From Lamellibrachia satsuma (taxonomy: Eukaryota; Annelida; Polychaeta; Sabellida; Siboglinidae), in the NCBI GenBank assembly GCA_033239005.1, contig BSQZ01000018.1, positions 6,105,536 to 6,169,535 on the forward strand: 64,000 bases of DNA, in the 5' to 3' direction. Below the pieces are notes generated by a model that saw only the letters and a list, made by a program, of their open reading frames with translations, was not told the DNA's origin and ran no database searches. The first letter of the stretch is position 1, and each line of letters starts with the position of its first letter. Position numbers and translations under genes: made by a program. This document shows positions 39,461 to 52,128 of the stretch, piece after piece.

Positions 39461-39803
39461 TTGACGGTGATTCTTCATTAGATTCGCACGGTTCACATGA
39501 CACTGAAAGGTGACAAAGATCCTCAGATGGTGTGTCTGTCACATTCTTCTCCCAAGGCCCAGTTTGTCCATCCTTTGTACTTCCTTCAACCACATCTAGT
39601 TTGCTAGTGTCATGTGATGCATCACCTGGTGTCATATGACACATCACCTGATGCGACACATCCTGACAGGCAGTGGTCAGTGAGGAACTGTCCGTTTCAA
39701 TATCTCTGGCCAGTCCATCACCTGAAATCTCTTTGTGAAACTCCGCTCCATTGTCTTTTGTCTGCAGTGATTCTCTGCCAGCAGGGAGAGCCACTCCTCG
39801 TTC
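39461..39803 (-). CDS. AP4E1: AP4E1 exon e20 (acidic Ser/Thr-rich), last one recognised
   Basis: The acceptor is AACTTTCAG and the frame is phase 0, following on from e19. It encodes ERGVALPAGRESLQTKDNGA and a hydrophilic, Asp/Glu/Ser-rich stretch ending SNEESPSS. It may end at a candidate donor GTAATA after 39461 (phase 1), or run on three more codons to a TAA at 39447-39449. If the latter, the protein would lack the C-terminal ear domain. I cannot decide between the two. Confidence 0.6.
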
Positions 39804-42030
39804 CTGAAAGTTCAATCAGTATTAAATTGTTAATTTATAATCATAATTAAATATCATTTACACTAAATGTGTATTAATATGTTTAGCCCATAATCTTGTG
39901 ACATTGGATAAAAAACAGTAGGATATATAGAGTATAAATCATAGTGACATCACCATCAAGTAACTTGAACAGTTTCTTTGTTTTGACAAGCAATCTGGTG
40001 TTTGTCCCTAACGTTCAAATTGTGGTTACTATGAATCCCTGCAATAAACTAATGATATATGACACTGCAATAAGTCAAGAATCCAGTGACTAACTATTGT
40101 AAGCATCAGTGATTTTGTTTTGACTCATGTGGATCTGTTATATTTGCAGCACTTTTTGGGGAATTGTGCAATTTAGAAAATGGTTGTTTTGGCAATAGCA
40201 CAAAGGTGATCCAAGCATCGTACCTCTGATGAGAACGTGTCTGTGAGGGACCCAAACAATGCTGCTGTCAGTTGTTGTCTCTCATCATGCTTGCTGACAT
40301 CCGTGTCCTCCAGTACCCCCTGACGAACACAGGCCACATTTAATAACCCCTCTCAAACAGCCCTGTCTTGGATTAACATAGGAGTGGTTTATTATTAGAG
40401 TCTACAATTAGTGAGTCCATGACCTCTCAATTGACAGGCAGGTGGTCTAACCATTAGACCACTGCTCAACACAACCAACAACTATCCTCTTATGTAATTG
40501 TCACAAATTAATAATAACAAAGACACTTTCATGACAAGTTTCACCATCATTAACAGATTCTGTAAACCATGTCCGTCACTGTTTTAGTACAATCACTACC
40601 AAGATGCCCTTTCAATCTGCCTCATGATAGATACCCTGTACCTCTGTCAAAGATTTACCCAGATGTCAAGTGCACAAGGAAGCCATTGGCTTATCGAGAG
40701 TCCAACATTTTTAATCTACGTGTAATCGAAGTGTCAACCTTGGTTTTAAACAGAGTCTCTCTGCTAGCAGTTACACAATCTGTAGATAATTTGTTTCATT
40801 CATTCATTGTTCTCTGTGAGAACGAGTACTTCCTGATATCCAATCTACACTGGTCCTTTACTGTTACCTCATGTCCTCTGGTTCTACTATCTTTCTTGAG
40901 TGAGAAAAAATATTTCTATCAATATTTTCATACCCATTCAATATTTAAAAAACTTCAATCTGATCTCCTCCTAACCTTCTTGTCTCTAGATTTCACCTAA
41001 TAACCCCAAGAATTTGGTTACCCTTTGAAGCTGTAATTTTCTTTTCCTTTTCTTTTACAGTAGTACCTAGAACAGTATCTCATATTTTACTGTTTACAAC
41101 CAAGTTCCCAAAATTGAATAACATCTGCCATTGTTCAAACCATTTAACAAATTTGTCTAGATTGTTTTGTAAATGTTGTTTATCATCATAAGTGTTAAAC
41201 CTTTCTAAACACCTTTGTATCATCCGTAAATTTCAGTATGTTGTCAACTTGTTATGTTGTCATCCAAGTCATTGATATATATTAAGAATAATAAAGGTCT
41301 TAATGCTGATCCTTGTCGTAACCCACTCAAAACTGATTTCCAGTTTGAAACCTCTCCATCGACTACAACACGCTGTCTTCTGTCAGTCAACCATTGTTCT
41401 ATCCAGTCAATTATGCCATCCCGATACCATGGGCTTTTAAATTAAGTAGTAATTTTTTATGTGGCACTTTGTCAAAAGCTTTCTGAAAATCTAAATAGAT
41501 AATATCTACTGGCAATCCCTCGTCTATCCACTTAGTAGTGATTTCATCCAAAAACATAACGTATTTGTTAAGCATGACCTCGCTTTAAGGAATCCATGTT
41601 GAGATGAATTTAATCATTTATGCCTAACAAGAAAGTCCACCATATGGTCTTTAATTAACCTTTCTAATAATTTACAAATTATTGACGTTAAACTCACTGG
41701 TCTGTAATTCTCCAACTTATTTCTTAAACCTTTTTTAAACAATGGTATGATGTTTGCTTCTTTCCATTCAAAAGGAACAACTCCCGCTTTTATTGACAAG
41801 TTAAAGACCCAACATGTAAAACCCAGACTGTCACCTGAATGCATCTACACCACATTAAATAAAATATAAAATTCAGTGTGTATGACACTTTTAGGTGCCA
41901 CGTTCTAATGAAACAGAGAAAGGTTGTGACAATTATGTTACAGGGAGTCCACTGTATATATAATATACATACCATCCACTCTGCAAAAAATAATGTTGTT
42001 TTACTGATTCTCATAGGTCCATAATTATTC

Positions 42031-42071
<41 letters not shown>

Positions 42072-42098
42072 ATTAAGAATAATGGACCAATTAAAGGC

Positions 42099-42146
<48 letters not shown>

Positions 42147-45100
42147 GAGAATAATTATGGACCTATGAGAATCAATATTTATCAACATTATTTCAATATT
42201 AATCAACATTATTTCTTGCAAAGTGGATGGTGCTTCCTGGCAGTATTATTTGTATCAATAGTTTTGCAGAATAAAACAGAAATGACATATTACATCTTGC
42301 TTGAAGTGACACGTTTCTATGTTGGTGTGCATTTTTGGGATGTCTGTCTTCAACAGGCCGTCTTTACCCCACACCTTTACCCTAGCCACCTGTAGACCAG
42401 ACTCTCTGAAACAGCATATCATTTCACCAGCATCAAGGTACAACTTTTCTTGATCACACTTAAATCTCCTCCACTCAATTTGTCCATCAGGAATCATCTT
42501 CGTTAATGTTCAAATATACAGTGTGTGGATAGTTGAAGTACCATTCACAGTCGGTTTAAAAAAAATAAGTGCGTACTTTTGTTAAAATTATCAAAAGAAT
42601 TTACTTACTAAGTTATTAGTAGCATAGTATGTACAGGGAAAGTGTGAATAGCATCAGTAGCACAGTATTTACAGGGAAAGTGTGAATAGCATCAGTAGCA
42701 CAGTATTTACAGGGAAAGTGTGAATAGCATCAGTAGCACAGTATTTACAGGGAAAGTGTGAATAGCATCAGTAGCACAGTATTTACAGGGAAAGTGTGAA
42801 TAGCATCAGTAGCACAGTATTTACAGGGAAAGTGTGAATAGCATTAGTAGCACAGTATTTACATGGAAAGTGTGAATAGCATCAGTAGCACAGTATGTAC
42901 AGGGAAAGTGTGAATAGCATTAGTAGCACAGTATGTACAGCGAAAGTGTGAACAGCCTTAGTAGCATAGTATGTACAGCGAAAGTGTGTGTCCTTAGTAG
43001 CACAGTGTGTACAGCGAAAGTGTGAACAACCTTTGTAGCACAGTGTGTACAGCGAAAGTGTGAACGACCTTTCTAGCATAGTATATACAACAGGTCAACT
43101 TTTGCCTATTTATGCCAAATTTTAGTCAAAAATAATTTAACAGTTTGTCCAATGATTTCATCAACACTAAATAATGCATTTGCACAAATGAGCTAGAATG
43201 TTGTGGTGGGTACAAGAAATGGTTCTAAAAAATGAAAAATTTTATTCAGAAAGGACCTATAATTGATACATAGTGAAATTAGAACATGCCTAGTTGCATG
43301 CTGAACTGCATGTGTCTGATTAACAATCTTCAAAATTGGCACATACAATGTGTAAATAGTATATACAGAGAAAATAAACTGTCTGGCACTCTAACCCTGG
43401 TCTTCTCACTCCACAGTCTGGCACTCTAACCCCAGTCTTCTCACTCCACAGTCTGGCACTCTAACCCTGGTCTTCTCGCTCCACAGTCTGGCACTCTAAC
43501 CCCAGTCTTCTCGCTCCACAGTCTGGCACTCTAACCCCAGTCTTCTCACTCCACAGTCTGGCACTCTAACCCCAGTCTTCTCACTCCACAGTCTGGCACT
43601 CTAACCCCCGGTCTTCTCACTCCACAGTCTGGCACTCTAACCCTGGTCTTCTTGCTCCACAGTCTGGCACTCTAACCACCGTCTTCTCATTCCACAGTCT
43701 GGCACTCTAACCCCGGTCTTCTCGCTCCACAGTCTGGCACTCTAACCCCAGTCTTCTCACTCCACAGTCTGGCACTCTAACCCCAGTCTTCTCACTCCAC
43801 AGTCTGGCACTCTAACACCTGTCTTCTCGCTCCACAGTCTGGCACTCTAACCCCGGTCTTCTCGCTCCACAGTCTGGCACTCTAACCCCGGTCTTCTCGC
43901 TCCACAGTCTGGCACTCTAACCCCAGTCTTCTCACTCCACAGTCTGGCACTCTAACCCCAGTCTTCTCACTCCACAGTCTGGCACTCTAACCCCGGTCTT
44001 CTCGCTCCACAGTCTGGCACTCTAACCCCGGTCTTCTCACTCCACAGTCTGACACTCTAACCCCAGTGTTCTTGCTCCACAGTCTGGCACTCTAACCCCA
44101 GTCTTCTCACTCCACAGTCTGGAACTCTAACCGTTGAGTTACTCCAAGTCTATGTTATTTTTTTAAATGGTGTCAATTCTTCTTTGTATTAGATATATTT
44201 TTCAACGTGTTGCCTCCTTTTAAAGGTGTCACCTCGGTCAATTCTGCCAATGACCTCACGAGGACAGGGCTGTTCATGAATCAAGATGAGAATAAGTGAC
44301 AGAATGACCACTGTAAGACTGTCAGAGTGACTACTTACTCACTGGCCGTCCATCTGGAGTCACTGGAGCTGACTGACATGCTGGATGACCAGTCAGGATG
44401 GGGAGTCAGGTCTGAAGGGATGGATCCTGGGATGGTCTCCCGCACTGATCCTGAAGTCCCGCTACCAGTGTCCTGGTATGGAGCATGGTGGAGTCCCACT
44501 GACGCACGATCTGAAAAACTGGAAAACATGAGACACACAGAACGAGTCTAATGCTGTGTTTGAATGCACTCATACTTAACGTGAATACAAGTTCATGACA
44601 TGTAAATAGAGTTCATAACCCCGTCAACTCGAAATTACAAGTTGCCAACTGGGGCTCTTTTTTAACTTTCAAGTTCTCCATTGGTAACTATGACTTCACT
44701 GCAGTCGTGAACTCTGTTGTTGCGAACTTGTAAACATGAGTGCACTGCAATGCAGCACAGCTCCGTGGGTTGCTGCTTAAAATAACTTCCTCAGTAACCA
44801 GTAATATAAAACAACAAATTTAATATGGGAACAGACTTTTTCAACTGTTGCAGTTGCTCATTTTATATTTGCTGAAGGATACAATCGTGCAAAAGAACAA
44901 TTTGCAAAAATTACTTCCTTGCGAATATTTTGTGCTATACAGTAGGGGAAGGCGGTGTTAGTTGAGCCATTTTTCATTCTTTTTGATGTCTAGGGCACAA
45001 TCATAAGTCAAAATTGTTTTTGCTCACATAAACTATGATTATTAGCAGATAGTTTTATACCAAGATAATATATCTAGCATGTATAGATAATTATATATAG

Positions 45101-48100
45101 CTGATTCAAGTAGGGTTGGCAAGCTGGCTCAACTAACACTTGGTGTGGGGTAAGTTGAGCCACAGTGTAGCATACGTTGCATAAATGCTTTATTTGTATA
45201 ATTTATGCAGACCTTGTACAAAAAGTTCATAACAACTCAGCCAACACATCTACCCAATGGGTACAACCAGTCTCTGACAAGTCTACGCGCTTACTTAATA
45301 AGTCGACACACTTTTATTACTATAGACAGATATAGACTTACAGGCCAATCACAACCAGTGTAACTAACTGCTAATACAGTGCCTTGTAGCTATCCAATGT
45401 CCCAATTTGCTCGGAAAAATTAATTCTTTGATGTATTTTGGGGTAAAGAACACTCTTCTTCATTCTTTAACAGCTGCTCAACTAACCCTCCCTTGGGCCT
45501 TGGGTGGCTTAATTAGCCCTGTTTCGACAATTAAGCTTATTTAATTAACTTCTCATTAATGCACAAAGTGATGTAAATAATCTTCTTATTTGTGCATAGT
45601 TAAACCATTTGTAAGTGGACAAACAATAAAACCTGGTCACGAGCGTTGATAGTTTACACACCAGCAGACATTAATCACAACTACCAAAAGTTTTGAAAAA
45701 CATAAAAAAAACCATACTTTTAGCTCACATGTTCTAGCCGTTGTGACAAATGTAACTTATTATACGTCAATCGTGTTCTAATAACATGTTCAATCACTGG
45801 GTGGTACCATGTAACTGTCACTGCTGTAGTTTCCTGGGAAACATGGGTGGCTCAACTAACCCAGTGGCTCAACTAACACTGCCTTCCCCCACTCATCTAT
45901 ACACCTTCATGGAGACACCACCCACCTGGGTGTGGCTGCACTGAAGCATGTCTCAGCCCCAAGGGCAGGTAGGGTGTCGCACCCATCTCCAGGGATTCAC
46001 TGACATAGTCATCAAGGAAGGACAGACTAAGGTCTAACTGTAACAACAAACAACAGAATCTCACAGGGGTCATATCTACAGGGTGATCATCTCAGTTCTA
46101 CCAGTTTGTAGCAGCTGAGAATTTTACTTGTGGTTGGCTATATATTTCATTAACTACCGGTAACTGTTTTCAATTATAAATACAGATATATGTATTCTAA
46201 CTGCAATAATACAACACAGACAAATTATACCCAGTACATAATCTATAAAAAACAACACCATTATATTATCCAAACCCATGTACTCTCATTTCTACAGTAG
46301 GGTAGAAATTTATTTCAACCCTGTACAAACCCAGCCCTGACATTAGTATTCATTTTAGGAGTTTCAAGCACTGGCCTCAAAAAGACACTGACTGCATATA
46401 TTGGAAGGTAATGGAAAGAATACATAAAAAAATGTGGAAAATAAGCGCTTCATCATGATTTTATAATTTAGTATAGGAATAACTGATGGTGTGTTATAAA
46501 AGCAATTAAATGTCATAAAGGCCAATTGTATACTTCATACGGACAACATTTGTTATTTTTGTACAACACTAAAAATGGTTAATTGACTTACTTTCTCAGA
46601 CACACAAGGCAGAGAGCAATCAATCAATTTAATTTATTTTACCAATAAATAATTCTGCACCATACCATTTAAGAACTAGTGTCATGTCATACATAGAGGC
46701 TATCCAATCTCATCTGGAAGCAGAGATGGTCCCCTCTCATATGTTAGCAATTTAAAATGACAATCAAAATAGCCCGAACGTGTGTGTCGTTGACATCATC
46801 CCTGGGTTTGAGAGCATCCCTCATTGTTTGGCTGACTTCGGCTAGTCGTCCCAGCTCTCTGACAGCCTAGACAACAAACAGTTCCAGCAATCAGAAACGT
46901 AATCCTACTGGTCTACATTCACAAATTCACTGGTACATCGTTGGATGTGTTATTGGATGTGTTATTGGATGTGTTATTGGGATAAACAAAAGTTGTACAT
47001 TTATATTTCCGTAAACTTTCCCTGTGTCTACCACATCAGCCTGCACAATGAAATTGCAATACAATATAATGAATAGACATGACAATATATTGAATAGACA
47101 TGACAATATAATGAATAGACATGACAATATAATGAATAGACATGACAATATAATGAATAGACATGACAATATAATGAATAGACATGACAATACATAAAAG
47201 TAAACAACATGTATTAGAACCACAGAAACAAACCAACCACCAGAAAAATTATAATTGTAAGAAAACAAGACAGATCTTCAACAAATCTGATACACTGCCA
47301 AGTACAGCCATATTAATCAAGCCCACCAGTCAATGTCTGCAATGTCAACAACTTTGTAGAATTGTACTTGACAATTCACTGAGCTGCAAAATTGATGCAG
47401 GTAAGTAGTACTAAACAATCCACAAGATGGCGCTACTCCTGATATAATATATGGTTTGACCAAATGTCATAACAATTTCAGTTTCTAAATATATAAGTGA
47501 AAACTTGCCTGCCGAACTTGCAAGCTCTTATTTCCACCAGGTGTCGCCTGCAAGCGATGCATCATCTCCTGCGATGCTGCCACCTGGTGAGACAGTTTCT
47601 TCAACGCTGACAGAATCCACAGCTGAGCAATGTCATTGGAACTTCGAGCAAACCAGTCGACAAGTGCAGTGACAATCTGGTTAGTGTCAGGGCTGGTCAA
47701 CAGGTGGCTGTATTCACCCAACACCTGGTAATCGGTAGTACAGTCAGGGAGACAAATGGAGAAAACAATCGGTAGTACAGTCAGGGAGACAAATGGAGAA
47801 AACAATCGGTAGTACAGTCAGGGAGACAAATGGAGAAAACAATCGGTAGTACAGTGAGGGAGACAAATGGAGACAACAATCGGTAGTACAGTGAGGGAGA
47901 CAAATGGAGACAACAATCGGTAGTACAGTGAGGGAGACAAATGGAGACAACAATCGGTAGTACAGTGAGGGAGACAAATGGAGACAACAATCGGTAGTAC
48001 AGTGAGGGAGACAAATGGAGACAACAATCGGTAGTACAGTGAGGGAGACAAATGGAGACAACAATCGGTAGTACAGTGAGGGAGACAAATGGAGACAACA

Positions 48101-51100
48101 ATCGGTAGTACAGTGAGGGAGACAAATGGAGACAACAATCGGTAGTACAGTGAGGGAGACAAATGGAGACAACAATCGGTAGTACAGTGAGGGAGACAAA
48201 TGGAGACAACAATCGGTAGTACAGTGAGGGAGACAAATGGAGACAACAATCGGTAGTACAGTGAGGGAGACAAATGGAGAAAACAATCGGTAGTACAGTG
48301 AGGGAGACAAATGGAGACAACAATCGGTAGTACAGTGAGGGAGACAAATGGAGACAACAATCGGTAGTACAGTGAGGGAGACAAATGGAGAAAACAATCG
48401 GTAGTACAGTGAGGGAGACAAATGGAGACAACAATCGGTAGTACAGTGAGGGAGACAAATGGAGACAACAATCGGTAGTACAGCGAGGGAGACAAATGGA
48501 GACAACAATCGGTAGTACAGTGAGGGAGACAAATGGAGACAACAATCGGTAGTACAGCGAGGGAGACAAATGGAGACAACAATCGGTAGTACAGCGAGGG
48601 AGACAAATGGAGACAACAATCGGTAGTACAGCGAGGGAGACAAATGGAGACAACAATCGGTAGTACAGTGAGGGAGACAAATGGAGACAACAATCGGTAG
48701 TACAGTGAGGGAGACAAATGGAGACAACAATCGGTAGTACAGTGAGGGAGACAAATGGAGACAACAATCAGTAGTACAGTGAGGGAGACAAATGGAGACA
48801 ACAATCGGTAGTACAGTGAGGGAGACAAATGGAGACAACAATCGGTAGTACAGTGAGGGAGACAAATGGAGACAACAATCAGTAGTACAGTGAGGGAGAC
48901 AAATGGAGACAACAATCGGTAGTACAGTGAGGGAGACAAATGGAGACAACAATCGGTAGTACAGCGAGGGAGACAAATGGAGACAACAATCGGTAGTACA
49001 GCGAGGGAGACAAATGGAGACAACAATCGGTAGTACAGCGAGGGAGACAAATGGAGACAACAATCGGTAGTACAGTGAGGGAGACAAATGGAGACAACAA
49101 TCAGTAGTACAGTGAGGGAGACAAATGGAGACAACAATCGGTAGTACAGTGAGGGAGACAAATGGAGACAACAATCGGTAGTACAGTGAGGGAGACAAAT
49201 GGAGACAACAATCGGTAGTACAGTGAGGGAGACAAATGGAGACAACAATCGGTAGTACAGTGAGGGAGACAAATGGAGACAACAATCAGTACTACAGTGA
49301 GGGAGACAAATGGAGACAACAATCAGTAGTACAGTGAGGGAGACAAATGGAGACAACAATCAGTAGTACAGTGAGGGAGACAAATGGAGACAACAATCAG
49401 TAGTACAGTGAGGGAGACAAATGGAGACAACAATCAGTAGTACAGTGAGGGAGACAAATGGAGACAACAATCGGTAGTACAGTGAGGGAGACAAATGGAG
49501 ACAACAAAGATAAAGACAGTTTGCAATGCTACATTCCTTCTACAAATTACACTTACAAACATGATTTGGTTCACTGATCTCTTATGAGGAATGGCTTACT
49601 CCAGGCAATTCAGGCCGAGTTCAACAGGTATTTAGGCTGAGATGCATTGGGCAGATATACATTTGGCATTTGCCTTCCTCAGAAAACGCAGGTTGAGCTG
49701 GCATGGTGAAATGGGCAGTCAGGGCATGAGACGAAGAAGCACCAGCCTAAACACACTAGGGAGAGAGGTAAACAATGCACCGGCCTAAACACACTAGGGA
49801 GAGAGGTAAACAACGCACCGGCCTAAACACACTAGGGAGAGAGGTAAATAATGCACCGGCCTAAACACACTAGGGAGAGAGGTAAACAATGCACCGGCCT
49901 AAGCACACTAGGGAGAGAGGTAAATAATGCACCGGCCTAAACACACTAGGGAGAGAGGTAAACAATGCACCGGCCTAAACACACTAGGGAGAGAGGTAAA
50001 CAATGCACCGGCCTAAGCACACTAGGGAGAGAGGTAAACAATGCACCGGCCTAAACACACTAGGGAGAGAGGTAAACAATGCACCGGCCTAAACACACTA
50101 GGGAGAGAGGTAAACAATGCACCGGCCTAAGCACACTAGGGAGAGAGGTAAACAATGCACCGGCCTAAACACACTAGGGAGAGAGGTAAACAATGCACCA
50201 GCCTAAACACACTAGGGAGAGAGGTAAACAATGCACCGGCCTAAACACACTAGGGAGAGAGGTAAACAATGCACCGGCCTAAACACACTAGGGAGAGAGG
50301 TAAACAATGCACCGGCCTAAACACACTAGGGAGAGAGGTAAACAATGCACCGGACTAAACACACTAGGGAGAGAGGTAAATAATGCACCGGCCTAAACAC
50401 ACTAGGGAGAGAGGTAAACAATGCACCGGCCTAAACACACTAGGGAGAGAGGTAAATAATGCACCGGCCTAAACACACTAGGGAGAGAGGTAAACAATGC
50501 ACTGGCCTAAACACACTAGGGAGAGAGGTAAATAATGCACCGGCCTAAACACACTAGGGAGAGAGGTAAATAATGCACCGGCCTAAGCACACTAGGGAGA
50601 GAAGTAAATAATGCACCAGCCTAAACACACTAGGGAGAGAGGTAAATAATGCACCGGCCTAAACACACTAGGGAGAGAGGTAAACAATGCACTGGCCTAA
50701 ACACACTAGGGAGAGAGGTAAACAATGCAGCGGTAGCTGTGAAGTCTGGACAATGAAACCTACATTAGAAGAACAATGGAACGTAAACCCTCATGTTCAG
50801 GCAATAAACATTCACAGGAATCAGCACGCCACAACTAGCAAGCTGTGGGGGAAATGTCAAAACTCTCAGATAAGATTAGATCATGAAGTGTTTTGCAGGC
50901 CACTGCTGTAAATATGGAGGGCCATTGTGATTAGAGGAACTCATTCGACATAAACAAGAAATGAATGCACTCACCCAGACTGCTATTTGTATCATGGGAC
51001 GGGAAAGATGTGGAGACTGAAGTAGACCCCAGTAGGCTTTCATAGCCTCTTTCCTCACGTCACAGTCTGCCGTCTCTCCTGCAACATTACATAAGTGAAG

Positions 51101-52076
51101 GATCAGTGTAGACTGGATATCACAAAGTACTGATTCTTGCAGAGGATGGAACAAATTATCTACAGATTGGGTAAATGCTAGCAGCATGAATATGTTTAAA
51201 AACGGGGAGCGGTAGCATAGCAGTAAGAACGTCAGGCTCTCAATCGAGAGAAACCGGGTTCAAATCCTCTTGCTGCCGTTTCGAAGCTTTGATAATTTTG
51301 GTCATCCCACGTTGCCACAGTTCACTCAGCTGTATAAATGAGTACCTGGCTACAGATTGAGGTGGATATCTGAAAGAATAGTCTTTGCGCAGTAACTGCA
51401 GCATGGCTGAATGGTTACACATAGATGAATAATGGTTGGACTCTTGATAAGTCGTCGTTTCCTTGTCCACCTGCCATCTGGGTTTTTGCTTTGGATGTCA
51501 GTCATGTTAAATCACGCAAACATCTACATCATATATCTACATCATATATCTACATCATACTGCAGATGATTGTTGATATAAAATTAAACAATTACTGTTG
51601 TTAAACTCCATTTTGCTGGTACTGTTTTGGAAGATCAAATTATGATATCTATTGATCAGCTTAGTAATTCTTTACCGAAAGATCAAACTTTTGAAACACC
51701 AAAATATTAAATAAATACATGTAACAAAGTAGAAAGTTTTAACAAGCATTTCTAAATGTTCCAATAGTTAACATACTTTTATATAATGAAGACATTACAT
51801 GCCAAACCAGGTACAGAGATGAACCCCAACAGTTATGGTTACACTGTCGAGTCTGACCTTGGAGGATGTTGATCAGTCTCGAGCCAGCATCAGCCGGAAT
51901 AAGAGATTCATCTTGCAACAGAAGGATCTTGTTCATTGTCGCAATACAGCTGGACACATTCTCTTGTAACCTACAAGGAACCACATGGCGATCTTCTAAG
52001 TTACTTTCTGCACATCACATTATGTATGACACCCCACAATCAAATACACACAGAGACTCTGCTAGGTGTGTGTGTG

Positions 52077-52128
<52 letters not shown>

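Noticed and set aside
47744..49359. Two overlapping minus-strand frames of 513 codons
   Set aside because: They are the 37-bp intronic array of AP4E1 read in different frames; not coding.
51206..51290. Functional tRNA gene
   Set aside because: The A and B boxes are present but the acceptor and anticodon stems do not pair convincingly, and a SINE body follows.
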